A DNA stretch of 64,000 bases, from assembly GCA_029204225.1 (NCBI GenBank), contig CM055103.1:53671538-53735537 (forward strand), given 5' to 3'. Source of the stretch: Diphasiastrum complanatum (taxonomy: Eukaryota; Streptophyta; Lycopodiopsida; Lycopodiales; Lycopodiaceae). Position 1 is the stretch's first letter. Every line of letters begins with the position of its first letter. Shown one piece after another: positions 10,302-20,548 of this stretch. The notes under the pieces were generated by a model. The model did no database searches and had not been told where the DNA came from. It was given only the letters and a program-made list of their open reading frames with translations. The position numbers and the translations under genes are program-made.

Positions 10302-12944
10302 TCACCATATCCATGATAAGATCTCTTTGGTAGAGATCTCTTGCCAATGCCTTTGAAGAGTGCTCCACCAATATGCCACTATTATCATGGGCTTCCTCCA
10401 TGCTTGATGATGATCTTTGCCTTGAAAGTTCCACTTGCATGATGGATGCACCATAAATAGAGAAATCTGAGGCTTCCAAGCCTCATAAGGATCATGGAGA
10501 TCAAGATCATAAGATGTGAAACAATGATGATTATCAAGATTATGCTTTCTAGCTTGACTAGTCCACATACAATGAACTATAACCATGATGGATCTAATCT
10601 TGATATCAAAGACTATCTTGATCTTTTTTAGGCTAGTTACTCTCTCAAGGATGTAAGTGTCCACTTTGGATGCTTCACTTAATCTCAAGAGGAGTTTACA
10701 ATTTGCCTCAAAACATGTGAAAACATGATTTTCAAAAAAGTGAGTACCAAGCTCAATCTTGTTCTTACTAGAACCAAGAGCATACTTTTGACAATACAAT
10801 ATCTTGCTTTCAAAAAGTATTGGAAATACATCTAAGTCAATAATGACAAGAAACATGTCCATACCATAAGCATCATACAAAACTAGTATAGCTTTTCTTG
10901 AACTTTGAGATCCAAAAAATTCAATGAAGCAAGATAGCATTTCAAGTAAAGGAAGAGAAGCATATATGAATGTGTTGTAGTAGATACAACATGAAAGATG
11001 CCCCTCTTTGCCATGTAAGGTGAGCCATAGAGACTCGGCCATGCATCTTGAAGATCTTCTTGAAATCATATGAAGAAGAAACTCCTCCTCACACATTGGC
11101 CCCATCATAACCTGAATACCTTTAAAAAGGATAACTTGTGATGCTTCTTGAGAAGCCTTGATCTCGGCCACTTCCAAGATTGAATCTTCATGCAATATGA
11201 CCTCTCTATTCACGATCACATTTGAAATAGAGAGTGTAAAGACACTAAAGGCCTCCTTGATGGATGAGTATCCAATCATGATCCATGAGCTTGGATCATC
11301 CTTCCTTCTTGTTTCCAAGGGAATATGTGCAAAGCAAGCACTACCAAGTTCACTAAGGTGATCAACCTTAGGCTTCATCTTGAATAAAACTTCATATGGT
11401 GCTATTCCTTCAAGAGCTCCAATACTCCTCAAAGCTTTGATCTTCAATGAGAATCTCTTCTCAACATATGCTTTGAATAATAAGGAATAATCATACACCA
11501 TAATACTTGAAGAGAGAAGATATGTGCATCTTGTGTAATCCTCCTCCTTTGAAATATTGGAAATATAAGGAACATAAAGAGAGTTTGCACTCTCACTTGG
11601 ATCCAATTTGTAGATGCCTTCAAATCTTGATCCATATGCAAGGATCTCACCATCCTTCTTAATCACACAATTGTCAATATTGAAATTGACATCAAAGCCA
11701 CTATCAAGAAGTTGGCCAACACTTAAGATGTTCTTTGTAAGATTTGGGACAAAAAGAACATTGTTGAGGAAGAGATATTTAGAAGATGCAAGCTTCAAGG
11801 AAATAATCCCTACTCCTTCAATATTGCACTCATGCTTACTTGCAAAGTATATGGTCTTCTTGACTCCATCATAAGGCATAATAGATGAAAAAAAGTGCTT
11901 GGAGCCACACATATGTGAAGATGCTCCACTATCAATATACCATGAGTCATCCTTGTTGAAGGTGGAAGAGGAGAAGCTTGATGCCATAAGAGAGCCTTCT
12001 CCATCACTTGCAATATAGTCTTCTTTCTCATTGGTGATGTTGGCTTGATTGAGTTGATTCTTCTTCTTGAAGCAATTGGTGGCATAATGACCTTTCTTGC
12101 CACAATAAAAGCACTTGATCTCCTTCTTCTTGAGCTTGGATGATAAAGCATTAGAGGAATCATCTTCCTCCTCATCTTTGTCTTTGGATTTGACTTTGTC
12201 CTTGCTTGAGGATTGTTGATGTTGGTTCTTGCTCCTCCCTTTGTGCTTATCCTTGGCAAAGAGAACTTTGCCATCATTATGAGTGAGAGAAAGCTTGTCC
12301 ATCCTCAAGAGCTTGTACTCTTGTCTTGATTCTTCTGAAATTAGCACACTTTGGAGAGCCTCCAAACTTGGTAGCTCCTCCTTAATGGCATAGGATTGGA
12401 CAAGGTTATCAAATTCACTTCTCAAGCCATTGAGAATGACTTGAACTAGCTCATTTTGATTGATGGAATCACCAATGCAAGCAAGCTCTCTATGAATATC
12501 TTTTACTCTCAAAACATAACTAGATGCACTCTCATCACTCTTTTGACTACTTTGGAATATTTGATTTCTAAGAGTGAGGAGCCTAGAGGTGTTCTTAGTC
12601 TCATAGATGGACTTGAGACAATCCCAAGCTTCCTTGGATGTAGAACAATCACCAATCTCCCTCAATATCTCATTAGAGACATTCATCTTAATGTAGTGGA
12701 GAGCCATCCTAGCTCTCTTTTTGTATTTTTGAACCTCTTGAAGAACTTGTGGTTCTTCTTCAAGGCCAAGAACTATGTCCATCACGTCTTGAAGGATCAA
12801 GATGGACTCCATCCTCATTTTCCAAATTGAATAATTTGAAGTGGTCAATCTTTCACTTGGTTCCAACAAGGATGAACCCATTGAAGACATTTGAAGTGAA
12901 GAAAACTCAAATGATGAACAATAAATGTTGTTACACACTTTCAA
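10302..12944 (-). CDS. copia-1 gag-protease polyprotein with unusual C-terminal half
   Basis: 880 codons, uninterrupted. The N-terminal part is a copia gag (SERLTTSNYSIWKMRME, UBN2-type), with a CCHC zinc knuckle (CFYCGKKGHYATNC) near residue 280 and an aspartic protease motif DSGASSHM near 333. An inner start at MSSMGSSLLEP is also possible. After the protease the integrase core is missing: only short pieces with its flavour remain (EKRFSLKIKALRS, then GIAPYEVLF). No HHCC, DDE, YVDD or RNase H motif is present. Roughly the last 300 residues match nothing I recognise yet contain no stop. The protein could assemble particles and process gag, but cannot copy or integrate DNA by itself. Confidence 0.85.
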   Translation of the reverse strand: MKVCNNIYCSSFEFSSLQMSSMGSSLLEPSERLTTSNYSIWKMRMESILILQDVMDIVLGLEEEPQVLQEVQKYKKRARMALHYIKMNVSNEILREIGDCSTSKEAWDCLKSIYETKNTSRLLTLRNQIFQSSQKSDESASSYVLRVKDIHRELACIGDSINQNELVQVILNGLRSEFDNLVQSYAIKEELPSLEALQSVLISEESRQEYKLLRMDKLSLTHNDGKVLFAKDKHKGRSKNQHQQSSSKDKVKSKDKDEEEDDSSNALSSKLKKKEIKCFYCGKKGHYATNCFKKKNQLNQANITNEKEDYIASDGEGSLMASSFSSSTFNKDDSWYIDSGASSHMCGSKHFFSSIMPYDGVKKTIYFASKHECNIEGVGIISLKLASSKYLFLNNVLFVPNLTKNILSVGQLLDSGFDVNFNIDNCVIKKDGEILAYGSRFEGIYKLDPSESANSLYVPYISNISKEEDYTRCTYLLSSSIMVYDYSLLFKAYVEKRFSLKIKALRSIGALEGIAPYEVLFKMKPKVDHLSELGSACFAHIPLETRRKDDPSSWIMIGYSSIKEAFSVFTLSISNVIVNREVILHEDSILEVAEIKASQEASQVILFKGIQVMMGPMCEEEFLLHMISRRSSRCMAESLWLTLHGKEGHLSCCIYYNTFIYASLPLLEMLSCFIEFFGSQSSRKAILVLYDAYGMDMFLVIIDLDVFPILFESKILYCQKYALGSSKNKIELGTHFFENHVFTCFEANCKLLLRLSEASKVDTYILERVTSLKKIKIVFDIKIRSIMVIVHCMWTSQARKHNLDNHHCFTSYDLDLHDPYEAWKPQISLFMVHPSCKWNFQGKDHHQAWRKPMIIVAYWWSTLQRHWQEISTKEILSWIW

Positions 12945-13631
12945 TAGGATCCAATAATTGAGTACTATCTCCTCCTATGAAAGATCTTACAACAATTTGT
13001 GAATTGATTCTCACTAGCTACTCAAATCTCTCTAAAACAAGATGTATTTCACATCAAATGATGGAGTATAGGCAAAGTTAGGATCTAACACTCTTAGCAC
13101 ATGTGAAATACACTAAGATACCAAATTTGACTCAAATACAATGATATTGCATGAAACAAAATGGCCAAGATCTCAAAACAGTGCCTAGATCACATATAGA
13201 TGAGATTGGCAAGCATACAACTGTGATTTTGGATCAACCAAGCAATCTCTTGACCAAACCAAATGTGTCCACCCAGGTCTAGGTGCCCTACCTAACCCTC
13301 TTCAAAAGCTTATAACTTTTGATTGGCTCAACCAAATGGAATGAGACTGATTGCATCCAAAACTAGACAAAAATAGCTTCAAAACAAGCTATCGAGCAAG
13401 ATTTTTGGATCAAACATGAGAGAGAACTTCCAAACTGAAATCGGATGCTCCTCACACGTGTCTGAGCACCTGATTCCGTACAGTACCAGGTCAGACCCAA
13501 TCAATGTCCTTTTGATCTCTTTTGATCCAAAATTGAACAAGATAGCTAGGAAAATGGGCCTTGACAATTTCTAGCTCAAGATTGATGAATAGTTTTCACT
13601 CAAATGGATCAAAATGCACGGTAACCTTAGG

Positions 13632-13646
13632 TAGGCTCTGATACCA
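13632..13646 (-). other. copia-1 primer binding site (tRNA-iMet)
   Basis: The minus strand reads TGGTATCAGAGCCTA immediately inside the 5' LTR. This is the usual plant copia PBS complementary to the 3' end of initiator methionine tRNA. Confidence 0.92.
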
Positions 13647-14465
13647 TGTTGAATTTCACACGTGTGGACTGTCCACTACATGTACTTGTGATCTCCTAAG
13701 GTGTGTAGATGCACCAAGATCAAGACTAGATTGAGATTCAAGATCAATCTTGTATCCTATGGCAAAAACACACTACTACATGCATTCAATCACTTCCAAC
13801 TCTCACTCACACGTGTGGGAAGTGTTCCAAAAGTATTCTAAGTAAAAACAAGCTGCTCTCCTCGGGTAGAGAGAGAAAACCATCATGAGCTCTCGGGTAG
13901 AGAGAGAAAGCTAGAAACTCAATGACACTCAAAATCCACTCAATCTCAAAATCAATTAGATCCAAAAGGAGGAGTACAATGATACTAATAGATTAATGAG
14001 CTACCACTATGCTTAACTATGATTGGATCACACTTTTCCACCTCTTAATCCTATTGGACCATTGATCCATGCACCTCTAAATTCTATTGGACTATATTCA
14101 AGCACACCTCAATTTTCTATTGGACCTCACAAGGTTCCACCTCTAAATCCTATTGGACCTCTTAAGCTTCATCAAACAAAAGCATAACACTTGTCTACAC
14201 TCTAATTGGCACAAGTTTGGCTCTATTTTGGCTCAATATTGGCATTACAAGTGGAAATGGATAATTTGCCATCTATGTCAAATTTGACCCTATCAACATC
14301 CTACACCTAAATGCTTGACTATGAAATTCTATGAGACCCCTATATCAAACATTTTGATTTACTTTACAATTCTCCACACGTGGGAACATCCTCCACACAT
14401 GTGAGATTCACTTACAAACTTCTATCATAAAAAATACCAAGCTAGATTTTTGCCAATTTCTCACA
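13647..14465 (-). repeat. copia-1 5' LTR (intact, 819 bp)
   Basis: TG...CA ends (TGTTGAAT ... TTCTCACA in plus-strand view), followed by TSD GCTAG. Contains CACACGTGTG near both ends, as in the related LTRs of this window. Confidence 0.92.
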
Positions 14466-14470
14466 GCTAG
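14466..14470. repeat. Right TSD of copia-1 (GCTAG)
   Basis: Exact match to 2918-2922, directly after LTR end CACA. Confidence 0.9.
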
Positions 14471-15093
14471 TCCCCTTTGTAATTCATCACTAAGAATTCT
14501 TTGTAGTGATTGCACCAAGAGACTTGGTAAAATCCGTTGGACTTCGTCGAATGCCAATTTCTTGACTTCCTCAGTTACTAGTGGCGTGATGGATTCTACC
14601 ATCTCTGTCTTCTGTGATGGTTTTACTTGTTTGCCCGAGGGTATCTTTGTGTACTTTGGAACTTTTGCCAGATTGTCTTCTTCATCACTCGCTTGAGTAG
14701 ATTTCCATGATATCTATGCAATGCACCAGTTGAGTCATGAATTTTGGGTGCCTCCGTATAATGCACTGTATCCGAACAAGACAGAACGAAATGGCGTTCT
14801 TCTCCATTAGAGCCCCGGTTCATGAATTCAACCCTTTCAATCAGCATGGTTTCAAGAATTATAATTGCCCGCACCACACCTATGGTTTCAACATCCTCCA
14901 TAAAAAATCCAGACTCACCAACTGATACTTTGGAGACAACGACGAAGACTTTCATGTTCTGGCCGCTGGAACTAGGCTTCTGAACAATTTTCCATGCCTT
15001 TGAAAAGAAAATTGGATTTGCATCACCAATGGGCATGAGGACAGTCTCTTCTGCTGTGTAGAAAGCTTGCAAACGCTCATCGTATAAACAACA
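14471..15093 (-). pseudogene. 5' part of the reading frame split by copia-1
   Basis: Two overlapping minus-strand frames. The upstream one (about 15093-14623) encodes an unrecognised protein with DANPIFFSKAWKIV and a valine/isoleucine-rich middle. The downstream one (about 14712-14471) encodes a helical stretch including VTEEVKKLAFDEVQRILPSL and continues in frame across the copia-1 insertion to 2611. A single indel near 14710 would join the two frames, but a splice junction is also possible. No start codon or promoter is clear. Family unknown. Confidence 0.4.
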
Positions 15094-15177
15094 TCAGTAT
15101 GAGAAGACGAAAACATAAAGCTTTTAATATATATATTATATACATGAAAGTATATATATGAATTTATGACAGTATCA

Positions 15178-15178
<1 letters not shown>

Positions 15179-15236
<58 letters not shown>
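15179..15236. repeat. (TA)n microsatellite
   Basis: About 29 perfect TA units. Confidence 0.97.
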
Positions 15237-15237
<1 letters not shown>

Positions 15238-15290
15238 CCATATATTATCTCATATGTGATTAAGGTTTTTAAATTAGAAAAAAAGTTTTA

Positions 15291-15292
<2 letters not shown>

Positions 15293-15321
<29 letters not shown>
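15293..15321. repeat. Poly-C run
   Basis: 29 consecutive C, then CG and seven more C. Such runs are prone to slippage and sequencing error, and the minus strand could form G-quadruplexes. Confidence 0.9.
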
Positions 15322-15429
15322 GCCCCCCCTTGTCGAAAATGTCATCGCGACATCGTGAAAATTTTCATTAATGTTTCCCCCCCACCGCCCACCTACCGCG
15401 GCGGGTGGGCGAGGGGGGGAAGAATTTAT

Positions 15430-15619
15430 AAACAAGCATTTGAAACATTAGGTATTTTTTAACTTCTCCCCTGCCCACACTACTTAACTTAGAAGATTAG
15501 ATTTAACGAAAAAGGCATGGAGAAAGCAAAAAAATTTACCATATTGTAGGAGCAAAAAAATTTGAAGCAGGTAGCAATTCACTCTGATATAAAAAAGCCT
15601 AAAGACTTATGGGACAAAT

Positions 15620-15621
<2 letters not shown>
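15430..15621. repeat. Direct repeat flanking the GC-rich satellite, left copy
   Basis: Diverged copy of about 18560-18782. Shared landmarks, in order: AGATTAGATTTAAC, TTTACCATATTGTA, GCAAAAAAATT, and CTTATGGGACAAATGG next to the CT array. Confidence 0.65.
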
Positions 15622-15708
<87 letters not shown>

Positions 15709-15733
15709 CTCTCTCAACATCTCTCTCCACGTT

Positions 15734-15820
<87 letters not shown>
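15622..15820. repeat. Two long (CT)n arrays
   Basis: Perfect CT at 15622-15706 and TC at 15736-15820, split by about 30 bp of imperfect sequence. Open frames across it are low-complexity Ser-Leu and are not genes. Confidence 0.97.
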
Positions 15821-15821
<1 letters not shown>

Positions 15822-16107
15822 CCCCGATGTGTTGCTCCTCTCTCTCACCTCTCTCTATCCCCCTCCTAGCAGCGCTTCAAATACGTTTTAGGGCACGCAT
15901 GGCCCAATAAGAATTCAACAATAAAATCATCCCTCTCTCTCTCTAAAGTTGTTTCTAGAACTTTCAAAAAGCACGTTTTTGTTTCTAAAATCAACGTGCT
16001 TGGCCTTCAACCTCACTTAATGACCTTTCAGTTGTCTTTCAAAGACAATTTAGGGAAAACGTGGACCAATCAATAGCTTCAAAACGCCTTTTTTCCACAA
16101 CAGTCTA

Positions 16108-16110
<3 letters not shown>
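15821..16110. other. No gene seen between CT arrays
   Basis: Contains short CT stretches, AAGCACGTTTTTG and TCAACGTGCTTGG, but no coding or transposon signal. Confidence 0.4.

Positions 16111-16188
<78 letters not shown>
16111..16188. repeat. (TC)n microsatellite
   Basis: About 39 perfect TC units. Confidence 0.97.
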
Positions 16189-16191
<3 letters not shown>

Positions 16192-16687
16192 TTGGAGGCT
16201 CAAATCTCTCTCTCACGGGAGTTTAAAAATAATTTACAGCTACTACAATCTAAAAACGTATATATAGAGACTTGTCATGTCATGAATCCAAGATAGATTC
16301 ATAAACTGAATCAAAGTTAGAAAACGGATTGATGACATGGAAGACAGAAAATATGAAATATACTTTTCTCACTAGGATTGATGAGTTGTGTCACTGAGTA
16401 TAGACGCGGATTACTGAGTTGTAAAACCAAAAGAGTCAAAACAAAATGTTCTCACATGGATTGATGACCTGGACAAACAACATCTAAACTCTATAAAAGG
16501 AGGTTCAACGAGAGTTTAGTTCTTAGAATAAAATTTCAAAACCACCCTCTGGAAGCTCATGAAGCTCAGTAATAAGCTCACGCAAGTCATTTTTTCAATT
16601 TATACAAGTGAGCTTAGAGAGGTAAACCACTGAGTAAATTTCTTAGTATGTTTTGAAAATTTTTAATGTATTTTTAAGTTTTTTAAG

Positions 16688-16688
<1 letters not shown>
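16189..16688. other. No gene seen
   Basis: AT-rich, with a few phrases repeated in variant form around GATTGATGA-C-TG (near 16328, 16377, 16457). No coding frame. Confidence 0.4.

Positions 16689-16740
<52 letters not shown>
16689..16740. repeat. (TA)n microsatellite
   Basis: About 26 TA units, followed by CATATATGG. Confidence 0.95.
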
Positions 16741-16746
<6 letters not shown>

Positions 16747-16769
16747 TGGCTATTTTTTACTAAAAAAAC

Positions 16770-18540
16770 TAATCTACGCAGCGGGTTTGGGGGGGAGGGG
16801 GGTGGGTTTGAATCTTTTTTATATATTCAAAAAACTAATTAAGGCCCTCCACGCCCAGCCTGGGCTGGGTGGGCCACGGTGGGTGGGCGGGGGCAGAATT
16901 TAAAAAAAACTTATTTTATAATGTCTCCAAAACCCCCCTTCCTGTTGCAGAAAATTTTTTCGCAAAAATTTTGCGATGGCATCATGAATTTTTCGCGGTG
17001 CCTGCCTTTCGCGATTTCAAACGAAAAATTCATGATGCATGCCTTCGCGAAAATTTCGCAAAGGCATGCATCGCAAATTTCTGACGACTCAAATTTTTGA
17101 AACTTTTTTTTATATTCCCCTACCCCCGCCCACCCGCCGCGGCAGGTGGGGGTCGTTCCAAAAAATTGACCCATCGTAAATTCGAGTCTTTCCAGAAATT
17201 TTCGCGAAATTTTTTTCTCGAAGGCGAGCATCGCGAAAATTTCACGCTGCCAGCCTTCGCGAAATTTTCACGAAAGCAAGCTTCGCGATGCTTTCGCGAA
17301 ATTTTCGCGATACCTGCCAAACCTCAAATTTTCGCGGTGCCTTCGCGAAAATTTCGCTAATCACGCCTTCACAAAATTTTCGCGATGCCTGCTTTCATGA
17401 AAATTTCGCGCGCAGGCCTCATCATGGCTTTTCGACGACTCAAATTTTTAAAATTTTTACTTATATTCACCCCCCAACCCCCCCCCCCCCCCCCCCCGCC
17501 CCCGCGCCCACCCGCCGTGGTGGGTGTGGGTCATTTCAAAAATTCAATTCGTCGGAAATCCGCAATGAGGCCTGCGTGCGAAATTTTTGCGAAGGCAGGC
17601 AGGCTTCGCAAAATTTTTGCAATACCTACCAAACCTCAAATTTTCGCACTGCCTTCGCAAAAATTTCGCGATTCAAGCCTTCACGAAATTTTCACAATGT
17701 CTGCCTTCGCGAAAATTTTGCGCGCAGGCCTCCTCGCGAAATTCCGACGACTCGAATTTTTGGAACTTTTTTTTATATTCCCCTCCCCCGGCCCACTCGC
17801 CGTGGCGGCGGGTGAGGGTCATTTCAAAAGTTCGAGTTTGTCCAAAAATTTTCACGAAATTTTTTTTGCAATGCCTTCCGTTGCAAAATTTTTGCGAAGC
17901 CCGCTTTTGCGAAAAAAATTTCACCCTACCTGCCTTCGCGAAATTTTCGTGATACTTGCCGAACCTTAAATTTTCGCGATGCTTTCGCGAAGGCAGGCAG
18001 TGCGAAAAAAATTCGCGAAAATTTCTGGGAAGACTCGAATTGCCAACGACTCGAAGTGTTGGAACGACTTGAATTTACGACAGGTTCCTCCCCCCCGCAC
18101 ACCCGCCGCGGTGGGTGGGGTTTGGAATTCAAAAACCATGTTTTTATTTTAAATTTCTAGCCACCCCCACCCACCGTTAATTCCCCCCCAACCCATGCCC
18201 ACCCGCCACAGTAAACTAAACTTTTGATTTATCCCCCACCCCTCCCTCCACGCCCTCCAGCCGCTACGGGTGGCGGGGGTGGGGACCATTAAAAAAAGTT
18301 TTTTTTTTTTAAAATTCACCCCCCACCCTCTCCCCCGCCCACCCGTCTCGGCGGGTGGGCTCTCCCGTAAAAAGAAAAATTTAAATTGTTCAACCCCCCC
18401 CGATCCGCGGCGGGTGGGCGCGAGGGGGGGGGGGGGTGGTTTATATATATACATATATTAACATTATTTAGCTGAAAATTAGATTTAACTAAAAAAAACC
18501 ATAAGAAACGGCGGGTGGGCGCGAGGGGGAGCAGGTTTAT
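16770..18540. repeat. GC-rich palindromic satellite, about 330-bp period
   Basis: Alternating modules. One is a CCCACCCGCCGCGGCGGGTGGG-type palindrome beside C-runs and TTATATTC (near 16860, 17110, 17480, 17780, 18090, then denser to 18430). The other is a tract of short variable units built on TTCGCGAAATTTTCGCGA and GCCTTCGCG. The module order repeats about every 330 bp over four or so copies. Open frames here arise from the repeat and do not look like genes. CpG density is high compared with the AT-rich surroundings. Confidence 0.8.
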
Positions 18541-18559
18541 TTATATATATACATTATTT

Positions 18560-18782
18560 AACTGAAACTTAGATTTAACTAAAAATACCATAAGAAAAGC
18601 AAAAAATTATTTACCATATTGTATTAGCAAAAAAATTGGAAGCAAGAAAATCTGAAGTAAGTAGCTCGTTATATGAAAGCTTAAAGTTTTCAAAAGACAC
18701 TGTAAATTATCATTGTAGGGGAGTTTTATTTATGTTCTTTTCCCACTGTCAGATTTCATAGATACTTATGGGACAAATGGGA
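18560..18782. repeat. Direct repeat flanking the GC-rich satellite, right copy
   Basis: Partner of 15430-15621, in the same orientation, about 3.1 kb away, with an extra segment near 18660-18770. Confidence 0.65.
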
Positions 18783-19019
18783 TTCCACGTGTCATGAGGA
18801 CATAAGATCTCAAGAAGACCCAAGATCTCCATTTTTGGGAGACCATTTTACAAAATGGAAGTTTACGCTCCCAATCTTTGCAGAATCCACTAGTTGAAAA
18901 GTGTATATATAGAAAGTGTCAATGTTGCACCAAATGCTTATGGGATTATTAAGTGCCTCAAGTGTGCTCTTCTTTCTCCTCATCCCTTCCATGAACTTGC
19001 TAATACAAAAGTAGGGGAA

Positions 19020-20080
19020 AAAACATGAAAATAAAAAAAAACCAAGAGAGATCAAAATATTATATAAGATCAAAAAATAATCTTAAAAAAACCAAAAACC
19101 GAACAAAAAAAAATGACAAATAAGATTAGAAGGTTGAAAACAATCTAAAAAAACAAAATACTGTAAAAAAATTCCAAAAAAACACCATTTTATCTAAACA
19201 ATTTCAAAAACACAAAAAAACTAGAAAAACCTAGAAAAAACATTAAAAAATTGAAAAAACCTTAAAAAAAACCAAATAATGACAAAAAAAATAAATTTTC
19301 AAAAAAAACCAGAAAATAAAATCAAATAAATCATAAAACAAAATAGAGTAAAAATAAATAAATTTATGAAAAAACCAAAAAATAACATAAAAAATTAAAA
19401 AAAAACCTTTAAAAAAAACAAAATAGTGTCAAAAACATAATTTATGAAAAAACCAAAAAATAACATAAAAGAAACTATAAAATAATAAAAAAATAAAATA
19501 GTGTCAAAAAAATAAAATTTTTGGAAAAACCAAAAAATAACGTTAAAAAATCATTAAATAAAATAGAAACAAAGTAGTGTCAAAAAATAAATAAATTCTA
19601 GAAAAAAAAACAAATAACATAAAAAAATGAATACATCTAAAAAAATATAATGGTGTCAAAAAAACCAAATATTCAAAAAGCCAAAACATAAAAAAAATAA
19701 AAATAAAATTAAAAAACAAAATAGTGTAAAAAAAAACTTAATCTTTTAAAATTAAAATTTTAAAAAATAACATAAAAAAATGATAGTACAAATAGTTGTA
19801 ACTTGTCAAAAAAACTAGATATTCAAAAAAATGAAAAAAAAAAAGAATACTGCTAAAAATGGTGTTAAATCTTAAAAGAACCTTAATACAAAGTTAAACC
19901 CTCTAAACAACTTAAAGCCTTACAAAAAAAATCTAGAAAGCGTTGAAAGGATTTAACCTTAGTTAAAAAAAACATGAAAAATGAAATTGTAAACTAGTGA
20001 AAGACCTTGAATAAATACAAAAGTAGTAATAACGACAAGATAAAAAGTTCACAAAACATATAAAAAAGTCAAGGACTAGG
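19020..20080. repeat. A-rich degenerate repeat tract
   Basis: About 1 kb dominated by A, built from variants of AAAATAGTGTCAAAAA and AAAAAACCAAAAAATAACAT recurring roughly every 60-75 bases. No coding potential. Confidence 0.75.
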
Positions 20081-20245
20081 GGCTACGGACTAAGGGATAA
20101 GGGCTAGGGTTAAGGGCTAAGGGCCTACGGCTATAAATTAAGGATGAAATGCTAAGGCTAAGGGCCTAGGAGCAAGGGCCAACGACCAACGGCTATGGGC
20201 TAAGGGCTACGAGTTAAGGGCCATTGGCTAAGGGCTAAGGTTTCA
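20081..20245. repeat. Degenerate GGGCTAA heptamer tract
   Basis: A run of variants of (A)AGGGCTA / GGCCTACGG, about 20 units, with many substitutions. It differs from the plant telomere unit GGGTTTA at two positions. Confidence 0.7.
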
Positions 20246-20459
20246 TAATTTTGTCACAGTCTCATAATTTTGTTCATTATACAAATTTATTATAATTTCA
20301 AATTTGTCTTGTTTGGCTTATAGTTGTATTGAAATGAGATTCGAACTTGAGAAAATCCCACTTCAAGAATTAGTAAGTTTTTATTGTTTTTCTTATTTGG
20401 CTCTTTTGGTACCATGTGTAGAAAATAGTCCTAAATAAATTAAAAAGTCCAAAATTAAT

Positions 20460-20548
20460 TGAGACAGTGTTACTAAGGCTTTAAGTGCTGAAAAGATTGT
20501 CAAGTTTTCAAGGCTGCTTGGATTGTACAATTTGAGCTCAAGGGGGAG
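20460..20548 (+). pseudogene. 3' end of a copia polyprotein and its polypurine tract
   Basis: A short coding-like piece (AEKIVKFSRLLGLYNLSS in one frame) is followed by AAGGGGGAG and then an LTR start. This is the layout at the 3' end of a plus-strand copia element. Confidence 0.45.

Larger units (their letters stand above)
2923..14465 (-). mobile_element. copia-1: non-autonomous Ty1/copia element (outer)
   Basis: An LTR retrotransposon on the minus strand with 819-bp LTRs at both ends, TSD GCTAG, an initiator-Met PBS beside the 5' LTR (13632-13646) and a purine tract beside the 3' LTR (10176-10184). Its own length, without the nested copia-2, is about 5.1 kb. Its single long frame (10302-12944) encodes gag and protease followed by a decayed integrase piece, with no RT or RNase H seen, so it should need enzymes in trans. 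The two LTRs differ at only about half a dozen positions by eye, so the insertion is fairly recent. Its 3' LTR was later hit by copia-2. Confidence 0.9.

Noticed and set aside
14471-14712. Helical stretch resembling the N-terminus of plant CBP60 calmodulin-binding proteins
   Set aside because: Only a short amphipathic similarity; the neighbouring sequence does not follow CBP60 order.
15562-16267. Long open frames of Ser-Leu repeats over the CT arrays
   Set aside because: Translations of simple (CT)n sequence; no unique protein content. Same for all Arg-Glu or Ser-Leu frames over the arrays at 37.5-39.7 kb and 46.6 kb.
16869-18461. Overlapping open frames on both strands in the GC-rich satellite
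   Set aside because: They follow the repeat period, exist in several frames at once and show no conserved domain.
18560-18782. 15430 and 18560 repeats as an LTR pair
   Set aside because: No TG...CA ends, PBS, PPT or internal coding between them.
20081-20245. Interstitial telomere array
   Set aside because: The unit GGGCTAA differs from GGGTTTA at two positions and the tract is irregular; kept only as an open question.
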